Part shown: positions 28,020 through 36,391 of the stretch, piece after piece
Layout: the number at the start of each line of letters is the position of its first letter
Numbering within the stretch: the stretch's first letter is position 1
NCBI RefSeq assembly: GCF_004923205.2
Contig: NZ_SELD02000004.1
Location: 62,001 to 126,000, forward strand
DNA length: 64,000 bases
Origin: Paracoccus aeridis
Lineage (GTDB): Bacteria > Pseudomonadota > Alphaproteobacteria > Rhodobacterales > Rhodobacteraceae
Reading direction: 5' to 3'
Program-made: the position numbers and the translations under genes
The notes under the pieces: model-generated
The model's input: the letters and a program-made list of their open reading frames with translations, nothing else
Told to the model about the DNA's origin: nothing
Database searches by the model: none

Positions 28020-28184
28020 GATGGGCGAACCCCTTTAACCGCAGAACTTTAATAAAATACCCAACGTGGCGGTGAGGATGTATTACGCCGGGACATTCCT
28101 CGAAGTGAAGTAAAATGTTTCGCTTCGGGGGCGATCATGAGAAATTGAGTCGGCGGACTATCCTTTCGGATAGGTTCCCAATGG

Positions 28185-28199
28185 TTAATGCAACTTTAA
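28185..28199. promoter_or_regulatory. Perfect CtrA-type box TTAA-N7-TTAA
   Basis: The sequence TTAATGCAACTTTAA matches the alphaproteobacterial CtrA consensus exactly, and a further TTAA half-site follows at 28206-28209. It sits 21 bases before the ATG of the SGNH hydrolase gene and 166 bases before the divergent exoY-like start. The same 200-bp region holds a small hairpin (CTATCC-TTTC-GGATAG, 28158-28173), a CGAAG...CTTCG inverted repeat near 28101-28128, and another TTAA pair at 28035/28049 with off-consensus spacing. Confidence 0.5.
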
Positions 28200-28219
28200 C
28201 GATAGTTAACGGTGACTAA

Positions 28220-29020
28220 ATGCTTTTTTCTGGTGTGCTGGCAGACTCTCTCAAGGTCCTGTTCGTGGGCCACAGCCTCGTCGGGCAGGATCTTCCGCAG
28301 ATGGTCGAGGGCGTGCTTCCACCTGATTCGCAAGTCGAGTACCAGATCATCGGCGGCTCTCCGCTGGAACTGAACTGGAAGGATCACAAGACCGCCGAGG
28401 GCATCGACGGCCGCGCCTTCATCGAGGAAGGTGGCGTGGACGCGGTGGTGCTGACCGAACAGATCCCGCTCAGGAACGCGCTGCGCTGGCATGACACCGG
28501 CAAATACTTGGGAAATTGGGCGGAACTGGCGCGCAAGAACGACGTTAAGCAGGTTTGGCTCTACGAGACCTGGCCCAACATCGACAGCGGCACTGGCAAG
28601 GAGATCCCCTACGACTCCGACGGGGCGCTGCCGTGGCGCGGACGTCTTGTGTCCGAGCGTGAAATGTGGGTGGAGGCCGCTGAGAAGGCGTCGCGCCGCT
28701 CGAAGATGGACATCGGGATCGTGCCTGGCGGCGCCGCGATGGCCCGCCTGACCGACGCGATCGCCGCGGGGACGGTGCCGGGGATCACCGACATCCATCA
28801 ATTGTTCAGCGACGACATTCACCCGAATGATATCGGGTTCTATTTCCTAGCAATGGTGCATTACGCTGCCTTGACGGGAAATACACCCGTCGGACTCCCG
28901 CATCAGTTGTACAACCAATACGCACAGCCATTTGATGCGCCGTCACCGGAACTTGCAGCGTCATTGCAGGAAATTGCATGGGAAGCCGTGCAGGCGGGCA
29001 CCGCCCCGGCGGCGCCTTGA
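28220..29020 (+). CDS. SGNH-like hydrolase/esterase of the glycan locus
   Basis: A 266-residue protein. VLFVGHSLVGQ (residues 13-23) resembles block I with the catalytic Ser, and SDDIHPNDIGFYFLA near 198 fits block V (Asp-x-x-His) of SGNH/GDSL hydrolases. Other blocks are weak. No clear signal peptide is seen, so it is either cytosolic or exported by another route. The first and last parts of the gene are less GC-rich than neighbouring genes. Likely adds or removes acyl groups on the glycan or on a pathway intermediate (inference). It stands alone behind the CtrA-type box. Confidence 0.6.
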   Translation: MLFSGVLADSLKVLFVGHSLVGQDLPQMVEGVLPPDSQVEYQIIGGSPLELNWKDHKTAEGIDGRAFIEEGGVDAVVLTEQIPLRNALRWHDTGKYLGNWAELARKNDVKQVWLYETWPNIDSGTGKEIPYDSDGALPWRGRLVSEREMWVEAAEKASRRSKMDIGIVPGGAAMARLTDAIAAGTVPGITDIHQLFSDDIHPNDIGFYFLAMVHYAALTGNTPVGLPHQLYNQYAQPFDAPSPELAASLQEIAWEAVQAGTAPAAP

Positions 29021-29038
29021 ACGCCGCGGCGGACGGGT

Positions 29039-29890
29039 TCAGCGGTTGCGTACCCAGCCGCCGCGCTGGCGTCGCAGCCGGGTGGCGAGGTTGATCGCCG
29101 CGTAGGTCACGAACCCGGCCGGGTCCGCTGCGGCAAGGCGGCGCAGCTCGGCCCGGCTGGGGCGGTCGGTGAAGTTCCCCATCAGCGCGGGATGCAGGCG
29201 CGCGAGCTCGCGCATCCCGTCGTCCTGCCGCCCGCGCACCCGCACCAGCGCGCCGAAGCCTTCGCTGATCGGCCAGGAATAGGTCGCGTCGACGAGCACC
29301 CGCTCGAATGGGGCGAACTGGCCGCGCACGAAGGCGTCGTCGGCGATGATGTCCGGGAAGCGGCCCCAACGCGCGCGTCCGGCGGCGTTCACGGCAAAAA
29401 GCCCCGCGCCGGAAACGCCACGCGTGATGAACGGCAGCGTCTGCCAGAAGCGCGCATAGCGGCGCGAGATGGCGGATGTCGCCGGCGCGACCTTCAGGCG
29501 CGCCCCGGCATAGACCGGCTCGGGGCGGTCCAGCGCCGCGAGCAGCCCGGCCAGGAGCCCCGGCCCCAGGACGATGTCGGCGTCCAGATACAGCCGCGCG
29601 GGCGACGCGGCCGCATCATCCCCGGCGTTCAGCGCCGCGAGCTTGCCGCCCGCCGCAAGCTCCACCACCGTCAGCGGCCAGCCCCGCGCCGCGAAGTCGC
29701 CCATGAACCCGCGCGCCGCGTCCGCGGTGCCGTCGCGGCATCCATTCGGCACCACGACGACCTGCAGCGCCCCCGCACTGTCTCCGCCCTGATCGAGCCC
29801 CTCTTGATCGAGGATCGACCGCAGGCAGGCGCCGATCCGCGCTTCCTCGTTGCAAGCGGGTATGATGATGCTGAGCCGGGCTTCGGTCAT
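29039..29890 (-). CDS. Glycosyltransferase family 2
   Basis: A 283-residue GT-A enzyme: LSIIIPACNEEARIGACL at the N-terminus, VVVPNGCRDGTADAA near residue 45, GKLAALNAGDDAA near 83, and LYLDADIVLGPGLL (DxD) near 99. It ends in a short basic tail without membrane helices. The start at 29890 overlaps the stop of the upstream GT2 gene (ATGA), so the two form a coupled pair. Acceptor and donor are unknown. Confidence 0.9.
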   Translation of the reverse strand: MTEARLSIIIPACNEEARIGACLRSILDQEGLDQGGDSAGALQVVVVPNGCRDGTADAARGFMGDFAARGWPLTVVELAAGGKLAALNAGDDAAASPARLYLDADIVLGPGLLAGLLAALDRPEPVYAGARLKVAPATSAISRRYARFWQTLPFITRGVSGAGLFAVNAAGRARWGRFPDIIADDAFVRGQFAPFERVLVDATYSWPISEGFGALVRVRGRQDDGMRELARLHPALMGNFTDRPSRAELRRLAAADPAGFVTYAAINLATRLRRQRGGWVRNR

Positions 29891-30942
29891 TTGTACTCGA
29901 TCAGTCCGCGAGGCCGGCCCAGGCGCGAGCGGCGAAGGTGGTACTCGATCGCGCCCATCGCCTCGGGCAGCTTGCCGAGTGTGGTGAACGCGGCCTGTTC
30001 CAGCCCCATCCGGCGCGATAGCCGGGCGATCTGCAGGGGATAGGCCAGCAGCAACGCCGCTGCGGCAGGCGTCACGGCGGCGCCCGCGACCACGCCCGCG
30101 GGCAAGGCTGCGCCCCACAGCAACGCCCGCCGGGTCTCGGCGACCCAGTGGCGTTCGGGACCGGCGCCGTGCAGCGCCGCGCCCTCGGCGAAGGCGTGGC
30201 CGGCGCGGCGGGCCCGGGTCCACCACTGGCCGAACCGCATCAGCGCGGCGTCGTGGCGGGTCATCTCGGCGTCCAGCCGCTCGATCCGCCAGCCCGCGCG
30301 CAGAAGGCGCAGGCACATCTCGGGTTCCTCGCCGGCGATCAGGTCCTCGCGGTAGCCGCCGACCGCCGCGAGCGCATCCGCCCGCAGCATCGCGTCGCCG
30401 CCGATCGCGCGGGCTGGGCCCACCGGCGTCGCCCATTCGGCGTCGATCAGGCGGTTGTAGCGGCTGGCGTCGGGGTGACGCTCGCGCCGCCTGCCCGCGA
30501 CGGCGGCAAGGCCGGGATCGGCGGCAAGGCGGTCCGCGGCAAGCTCGATCCAGCCGGGGACGACCTCGCAGTCGCCATCGACGAACTGCACGAAGGCGGG
30601 GCAGGCGGGCCCATCCATCAGCGTCGCGATACCCGCGTTGCGCGCACGCGCCGCGGTGAAGGGGCGCGACAGGTCGAGCTGCACCACCTCGGCCCCCAGC
30701 GCGCGCGCGGCGTCGACGCTGCCGTCGGTGGACCCCGAATCGACATAGACCACCCGGCCGACCCGCCCGACGAGCGAGCGCAGGCAGGTCAGGAGCCGAT
30801 CGCCCTCGTTCCGGCCGATCGCCACGGCGCCCAGCGCAGGGCGGGGCGGAACGGCGGCGTCGTCGGGGGCGGGTGTGTCGGGAATGTGCATCAAGCTTGA
30901 AACGAGCTGCTGTTGTGTTGCGTCAGGCGATGATCGTATCAT
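29887..30942 (-). CDS. Glycosyltransferase family 2 with C-terminal membrane segment
   Basis: Up to 351 residues. The GT2 core is clear: GAVAIGRNEGDRLLTCL near residue 38, VVYVDSGSTDGSVDAA near 64, ARARNAG near 97 and QFVDGDCEVVPGW (DxD) near 117. Later come GGDAMLRADAL and a hydrophobic segment around residues 275-305. The ATG at 30942 and the ATG at 30891 (MHIPDTP) both lack a good ribosome site; the shorter form removes a Ser/Gln-rich leader. It is divergent from the CpsD-like gene, with 54 bases between the starts. Confidence 0.88.
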   Translation of the reverse strand: MIRSSPDATQQQLVSSLMHIPDTPAPDDAAVPPRPALGAVAIGRNEGDRLLTCLRSLVGRVGRVVYVDSGSTDGSVDAARALGAEVVQLDLSRPFTAARARNAGIATLMDGPACPAFVQFVDGDCEVVPGWIELAADRLAADPGLAAVAGRRRERHPDASRYNRLIDAEWATPVGPARAIGGDAMLRADALAAVGGYREDLIAGEEPEMCLRLLRAGWRIERLDAEMTRHDAALMRFGQWWTRARRAGHAFAEGAALHGAGPERHWVAETRRALLWGAALPAGVVAGAAVTPAAAALLLAYPLQIARLSRRMGLEQAAFTTLGKLPEAMGAIEYHLRRSRLGRPRGLIEYK

Positions 30943-30996
30943 GCCCCGGTTATCCCGTCACCGCGGACCCGCAGGTCTGCCCCCCTTTGATCACGC

Positions 30997-31764
30997 ATGA
31001 CCCTCATCGCGTCCCTGCCCGAGCTTGCACCACCCGTGCCCCATGCCCCGCAAGCGCCGTCCGCTGCACATGCGCGGCAACCGTTCGCATGGACGGACCT
31101 GCGGGCGCTGCCGCTGCCCGCCGCGCCCGCCGTCAAGCGCCGGCTGCCGTCGCTGTTCGCGCCGCACTCCCCCGCGGCGGCACAGTTCGACGTGCTGCGG
31201 ACGCGGATGCTGGGCGCGACCGAGGAACGCGGCTGGAAGCGGGTCGGCCTGACCCAGCCCCGCAACCGTCCGGCGGCGGCGTTCGCGGCGGCCAACCTCG
31301 CCTTCAGCCTCGCGCGGCGTCCCAGCCTGCGGGTGCTGCTGGTCGACCTCGACCTGCGCACGCCCCGGCTGGCGCTGGCGCTTGGCATCGGCCGCGCGCC
31401 GGAACTCGGCGCGGCGATGCGCGACGGCGCCGACCTCGTGCCGGCGGTCGGCCGTTTCGGCGACAACCTCGCCTTCCTCGGCAACGCGGTGCCCGACCCG
31501 CTCGCGGGCGAGACGCTGCAGGAGCCCCGGTCGACCGGGGCGCTGTCGGCGCTGATGTCCGACCTTGCGCCCGACGTGACGCTGCTGGTGCTGCCGCCGA
31601 TGCTGGAAGGCGACGCGGGGCTGGCCGGGCTGCCGCTTGCCGACACGCTGCTGATGGTGTCGGACGGCACCAGCACCGTGCCCGCCGACCTGAAGGACTG
31701 CGACCGCCTGAACGAGGACGGACCCCCGATCCTCGGCGTCGTCCTGGTCGAGGCGGAGGCGTAG
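30997..31764 (+). CDS. CpsD/CapB-like protein lacking Walker A and B (pseudo-BY-kinase)
   Basis: A 255-residue protein laid out like the cytosolic half of bacterial tyrosine kinases of capsule synthesis: a linker, QFDVLRTRM (the EAYR-like segment) near residue 64, then the nucleotide-binding core. The P-loop position reads TQPRNRPAAAF where GEGKST is expected. The Walker A' strand VLLVDLDLRTPRL near 110 is kept. The Walker B position reads TLLVLPPML with no Asp before PP. There is no C-terminal tyrosine cluster. It should not hydrolyse ATP in the normal way, and probably acts as a structural partner of the Wzz-like protein encoded directly after it with no gap. Confidence 0.75.
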   Translation: MTLIASLPELAPPVPHAPQAPSAAHARQPFAWTDLRALPLPAAPAVKRRLPSLFAPHSPAAAQFDVLRTRMLGATEERGWKRVGLTQPRNRPAAAFAAANLAFSLARRPSLRVLLVDLDLRTPRLALALGIGRAPELGAAMRDGADLVPAVGRFGDNLAFLGNAVPDPLAGETLQEPRSTGALSALMSDLAPDVTLLVLPPMLEGDAGLAGLPLADTLLMVSDGTSTVPADLKDCDRLNEDGPPILGVVLVEAEA

Positions 31765-33267
31765 ATGGGCCCGATCGGATCGTTCGCCGACCTGATGTCC
31801 ATGCTGCGGCGGCGGATCGTGCCGTTCGCGGTGATCCTGTCGCTCGGCATGCTCGCCGCGCTGGTCAACGCGCTGTCGCAGCCCGCCGTGTTCGAGACGT
31901 CGACCCTGATCCAGCTTCGCAACACCGGCCTCGCCGGCGACGATCCGGCGGCGCAGGCGCAGCGGCTGCAGGTGATCGAACAGCAGTTGATGCGGCGCGA
32001 CAACGTGTTGGCCCTGATCGAGAAGCACGAGCTGTTCAAGGACGAGTCCGCCATGTCGGACGACGACAAGCTGTTCGCCTTTCGCGACAGCAACCGCATC
32101 AGCATCATCGATTCGGCCGGCGGCGGCACCACGCCCGGCACCGGGCGCGAGGTCGCGGCGCTGCTGATTTCCAGCAAGGCCGGCACCCCGCGGCAGGCCG
32201 CGCAGGTCGCCAACGACCTTGCCGCCAGCCTGATCGCGCAGGACCGTGAGGAACGCACCCGCGGCACCGAGGAGGCGCTGACCTTCCTCAACGGCGAAGC
32301 CGGACGGCTGAGCCGGCAGCTCGCCCGGGTCGATGCCCAGATCGGCGAGGTCAAGAACGCGAACGAGGAATCGCTGCCCGAGGCGGCCGAGGCGCTGCGG
32401 AGCGAGATGGCGCAGCTGCGCGAGCTGCAGCTGGAGCTCGAACGCCAGTCGCTGGCGCTCGAGCGCGACCAGCTGGACGCGCAGATGCGGGCCGAGGAAC
32501 CGGATTCCGAAGACGCCGACACCACGGTCGCGTCGCGGCTGGCCCGCCTCAGCTCGGAACTGACGCAGGCGCGCCGGCTCCTGCCCGACGACCACCCCGA
32601 GGTCCGCAGGATCCAGAACGAGATCGCATCGATCCGGTCCAGCGGCGCGGTTCAGACCGTGTCCCAGCTGGATCGCGAGGTCGCGCTGATCGAATCCCAG
32701 CGCAACGCGCTGGAGCGCCAGAAGCGCACCATCGCCGCCCGGCAGGAAGAAATCGAGCGGGCGCTGGAACGCGCGCCGCTGATCGAACAGGAACTCGCCG
32801 GGTTCCAGCGCCAGCAGGCGCAGCTTGTCCAGCAGCTTTCGGACGTGGCGTTGCAGCTGGCGCAGGCGCAAAGCCGGCAGTCGCTGCAGGACAACCGCAC
32901 CAGCGGCAGCATGGTCGTTCTGGAAGAGGCGCGGGCGCCGGACTATCCTCTCAGCTCCAGCCGCAAGCGGGTGATGGCGATGGGGGCGGCGGGCAGCTTT
33001 GCGCTGGCGCTGATCGCCATCTTCCTGATGGAAGCGCGCCGTCCGGTGCTGAGGACCGCGGCCGCGGTCGAACGCAAGCTGGGGGTCGTGCCGATTGCGG
33101 CGATCCCGCAACTGCCCTCGCCGGCCCGGCGGGTCCGCCAGTCCAGCCGCTACGCGCTCGCCGCCGTCATCTTTGCGGCCTCGGCGGCGCTCGGCGTCTA
33201 TCTGTACCTCGGCAGCGACGAGGCAGAGGACGTGGCGGCCACCCCGGCCGTCGCCGCGCAGGGCTGA
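31765..33267 (+). CDS. Wzz/GumC-like chain-length determinant
   Basis: A 500-residue inner-membrane protein. Helix 1 is at residues 18-37 (IVPFAVILSLGMLAALVNAL), followed by the Wzz-type periplasmic opening (VFETSTLIQLR). Long coiled-coil stretches span about 170-390 (rich in Gln, Glu, Arg, Leu). Helix 2 is near 410-425 (MGAAGSFALALIAIFLM), preceded by the proline-containing APDYPLSSSRKR. A third hydrophobic segment near 460-480 and a short tail replace the fused kinase domain of longer homologues. The start codon directly follows the stop of the CpsD-like gene. It controls polymer length in Wzx/Wzy-type export. The long coiled coil suggests contact with an outer-membrane exporter not in this window. 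Confidence 0.88.
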   Translation: MGPIGSFADLMSMLRRRIVPFAVILSLGMLAALVNALSQPAVFETSTLIQLRNTGLAGDDPAAQAQRLQVIEQQLMRRDNVLALIEKHELFKDESAMSDDDKLFAFRDSNRISIIDSAGGGTTPGTGREVAALLISSKAGTPRQAAQVANDLAASLIAQDREERTRGTEEALTFLNGEAGRLSRQLARVDAQIGEVKNANEESLPEAAEALRSEMAQLRELQLELERQSLALERDQLDAQMRAEEPDSEDADTTVASRLARLSSELTQARRLLPDDHPEVRRIQNEIASIRSSGAVQTVSQLDREVALIESQRNALERQKRTIAARQEEIERALERAPLIEQELAGFQRQQAQLVQQLSDVALQLAQAQSRQSLQDNRTSGSMVVLEEARAPDYPLSSSRKRVMAMGAAGSFALALIAIFLMEARRPVLRTAAAVERKLGVVPIAAIPQLPSPARRVRQSSRYALAAVIFAASAALGVYLYLGSDEAEDVAATPAVAAQG

Positions 33268-33337
33268 CGCCGGGCGCCTGCCGGGCCCCGACCGACGGAC
33301 GCCCCGCCGTTGTCGCCAGGCGCGCCCGGTGATCCGA

Positions 33338-36300
33338 TCAGCGAAGCTCGTCGGCCATCACGCGCGCGATGTGCTCGACACCCGGCTGTTCCAGGATGCC
33401 CAGGTGATCGCCCGGGATCGCCGCGAACCGCAGGTCCGGGCACACGCGCTTCCAGCCCAGGGCCGACAGGCCGGACCGTTCCGCCTCGCCCATGTCGTCG
33501 ATGGCGGCGAACACCACGACGCGTCCGGGATAGACCGGCGGCCGGTAGGACGCGACCGAGGCGACGTTGGCGGCCACGAAGTCGGCCAGGATCGGCCGTT
33601 CCGCCCGCAGCCCGGTCAGGCGGCGCAGGTGGATGCGGATGAGCCCCAGCCCCAGCTGCGCCTCCTCCTTCAGCGTGGAACCGTAGTGGCGCAGCGCGCC
33701 CATCGGGCTGTTCCTGAAGCGGTTGATCAGCCGCCGCGCCCGTTCGTCGGTCGTGGCGCGGCGCTGCAGGCCCGGCCCTTCGGTGTCCAGAAGCGCCAGC
33801 ATCCGCACGTCCCGCCCGCCCTGCCGCAGGCGCACCGCGACCTCGTAGGCGACGTGCCCGCCCAGCGAGATCCCGGCGATCGCCACCGGGCCGGTCGGGC
33901 GGAAGCTCTGGATCTGGCGCAGGTACAGCTCGGCCAGCTCCGTCACCTCGGTCGGCGTGTCGGCGGTCAGAAGCCCCACCGTCAGGCCCCAGACCGGGTG
34001 CCGCGTCCCCAGCGCCTGCGCGAGCGGGCGGTAGTAGTTGGCGTTCGTGCCCAGGACGTGGATCGCCAGGATCGGGATGCCGTCGCCATGCGGCTGGATC
34101 GCGACCAGCCGGTCGTCGGACGCCTCGTCCCCTGCCTGCAGGATGCGCGCCAGCGCCGCGGGCGTCGGCTGGTTGTAGATCGCGGGCAGGGTGGGGCGGC
34201 GCCCGAACAGCCCGGCCAGCCGTTCCGACAGCTCGATCGCCAGCAGCGAGTTGCCGCCTTGGTCGAAGAACGACTGGTGCGGATCGAGCGGTTCCTGCGC
34301 CAGCAGGTCGCCCATGATCCGCGCGACCTGCGCCTCGGCCGCGTCGGCCGGGACGCGCGGGTCGGTCCGGCCGGCGGCCGCCGGATCCCCGCCGGCGGCA
34401 AGGCGCCGCAGCGCGGCCGTGTCCAGCTTGTCGCGATCGTTGCGGGGCATGGCCGGCAGCAGGATGAGCCGGGGCGACAGCGCGGGCGGCAGTTCGGCGC
34501 GCAGCGCCGCCCTGACCGCCTTTTCGTCGGGTTCGCCGGCGACCCAGGCCACCAGCACGTCTGCGTGGGCCGCCACATGCGCCTCGGCCACGCCGGGCAG
34601 GCGGCACAGCGCAGCCTCGATCCCGGCGGGTTCGATCCGGTAGCCGCTCAGCTTCAGCTGCCGGTCGATCCGGTCGAGGAACACCAGCTCGCCGCGCGCG
34701 GCGGGCTGCACGCGGTCGCCGGTGCGGAACCATCGCCCGCCGCCGTTGGTGGCGCGGCCAAGGGCGCCCGGAAGGGCGCGGAACCGTTCCGCCGTCTGTT
34801 CCGGGCGCTTGAGATAGCCGATCCCGACCCCCGGGCCGCCGATCCACAGCTCCCCCGGCCGTCCCTTCGGCGCGGGCGACCCGTCGGGGGACATGACCGC
34901 CAGCCGCGCCGCGCCAAGTGGGCCGCCGATCGGCACGCTGTCGTGGCCCAGCGGTTCGCCGCGGTCGACGTGGATGGTGGCGGTTGCGGTCGTCTCGGTC
35001 GGGCCGTACCCGTTCATGAAGGTGACGCCCGGCGCGACCTGCCGCCATTTTTCCAGGCTGGCCGCGGGCACGCGCTCGCCCCCCACGATCACCAGCCGCA
35101 GGTTCGGCGGCAGCTTCCGCCCGGAGCCGTGAAGGCTGCCGGTCAGCAGGCGCCAGAACGCCGTGGGGATGTTGAGGACCGTGATCCGCTGGGCGTGAAG
35201 TTCGTCGACGAAGCGGTCGAGCGTGTCGAGCATCGCGTCGCTGCGCAGGACCACCGTCGCGCCGGCACGGAGGGTGGGCAGGATTTCCTCGATCGCCACG
35301 TCGAAGCCCAGCGCGGCGAATGACAGGACGCGGTCGCGCGCGGTCAGCCCGAAGGACTCGGCCACCGCGCGGGTGTGATGGTCCAGCGCCCCCCGCCCGA
35401 TCACGACCGCCTTCGGCGTGCCGGTGCTGCCCGAGGTGAAGATGAGATAGGCCGGGTCGCTGTCGTCGGGCGTCTGCATCTCGCCCAGAGGGACGGGCGG
35501 GGCGCTGCCCCTGCTGACCACGGCCGTGGCGACGCCGGGCCCGAACAGCGCGGCGTCGGCAGGGGACGGGATCAGGACCAGCGCCGGGTCAGCCTCGGCG
35601 ACCATGCGGTCGCGGCGGTCGGCCCCAAGGTCGGGTTCGAGCTGCAGGAAGGCGGCCCCGGTCCGCAGCACCGCGACCCAGGCGGCGACCGTGCAGGTGC
35701 CGCGCGGCAGGGCGACGCCCACGACCGCGCCAGGGCCGATGCGGCGGGCGAGCAGCAGGCGGATGATCGCGGCGACCCGCCCCTCGAACGCCGGGCCGGT
35801 CAGGTCCTCGCCGCTGGCCATGTCCACGCAGCCGCCCTGCAGCGGGCTGCCCCGCCCGGGCAGATCCGCGGGCCGGGTGCCCTCGACCGGGGCGAACCGG
35901 GCAGGGGCGAGGTCGGCGAGGTCGGCCAGGTCGGCGTCACGCCGCGCGGCGAGATCGCGCAGGACGGCACGCGCGATCGCGGCAATGCCTGCCGCATCCG
36001 GGTCGTCCGGGTCCGCATCGAACAGCGCGCCCGCCTCCGTGTCATCGTCGATGCGGACAAGAAGCGGCGGCATGTCGGGCAGATCCGTCACCCCGATCTG
36101 CATCGCGTCGCCGGCGGGCAGCGGCCCGAGCTGCCGCGCCAGATCGCGGGCGGTGAGATCGGTCCCGACCCGCGCCGTCCGCAGAAAGGTCTGCCCGTCC
36201 ACGCGGACCGAGAAGGACACATCCGCCTGCCCCAGCCATCGGGACACCGCCACGACGGCGGCAACGATCACGCGGGTGGCGGTGGAACCGTCTGCCAGAC

Positions 36301-36391
36301 TGGAACGGATCTCAATCAACTCGCCTCCGGACGCAGGTCGTCGCAGGTTCGAATCAACCTCCGGCAGTAATGCCCGGGCGGCCTCGATCAA
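33338..36391 (-). CDS. Single-module NRPS: A-PCP-TE with a vestigial condensation-like N-terminus
   Basis: About 1017 residues from a TTG that overlaps the upstream gene's stop (TTGA); a GTG at 36463 would add 24 residues. Residues 1-160 recall a condensation-domain C-terminal half without the catalytic HHxxxDG. The adenylation domain has AYLIFTSGSTGTPKA near 315, SFAALGFDVAIEE near 355, NGYGPTETT near 465, FRTGDRV near 560 and the terminal Lys region DRDKLDT near 662. The PCP has QGGNS (Ser715) in place of GGHS. The TE has GISLGGH (Ser842) and a late His (GDHLG). It activates one amino acid and can release it, or transfer it to an acceptor, through TE. It follows a GT4 and a GMC oxidoreductase gene in one coupled operon. 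Confidence 0.9.
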   Translation of the reverse strand: MIEAARALLPEVDSNLRRPASGGELIEIRSSLADGSTATRVIVAAVVAVSRWLGQADVSFSVRVDGQTFLRTARVGTDLTARDLARQLGPLPAGDAMQIGVTDLPDMPPLLVRIDDDTEAGALFDADPDDPDAAGIAAIARAVLRDLAARRDADLADLADLAPARFAPVEGTRPADLPGRGSPLQGGCVDMASGEDLTGPAFEGRVAAIIRLLLARRIGPGAVVGVALPRGTCTVAAWVAVLRTGAAFLQLEPDLGADRRDRMVAEADPALVLIPSPADAALFGPGVATAVVSRGSAPPVPLGEMQTPDDSDPAYLIFTSGSTGTPKAVVIGRGALDHHTRAVAESFGLTARDRVLSFAALGFDVAIEEILPTLRAGATVVLRSDAMLDTLDRFVDELHAQRITVLNIPTAFWRLLTGSLHGSGRKLPPNLRLVIVGGERVPAASLEKWRQVAPGVTFMNGYGPTETTATATIHVDRGEPLGHDSVPIGGPLGAARLAVMSPDGSPAPKGRPGELWIGGPGVGIGYLKRPEQTAERFRALPGALGRATNGGGRWFRTGDRVQPAARGELVFLDRIDRQLKLSGYRIEPAGIEAALCRLPGVAEAHVAAHADVLVAWVAGEPDEKAVRAALRAELPPALSPRLILLPAMPRNDRDKLDTAALRRLAAGGDPAAAGRTDPRVPADAAEAQVARIMGDLLAQEPLDPHQSFFDQGGNSLLAIELSERLAGLFGRRPTLPAIYNQPTPAALARILQAGDEASDDRLVAIQPHGDGIPILAIHVLGTNANYYRPLAQALGTRHPVWGLTVGLLTADTPTEVTELAELYLRQIQSFRPTGPVAIAGISLGGHVAYEVAVRLRQGGRDVRMLALLDTEGPGLQRRATTDERARRLINRFRNSPMGALRHYGSTLKEEAQLGLGLIRIHLRRLTGLRAERPILADFVAANVASVASYRPPVYPGRVVVFAAIDDMGEAERSGLSALGWKRVCPDLRFAAIPGDHLGILEQPGVEHIARVMADELR

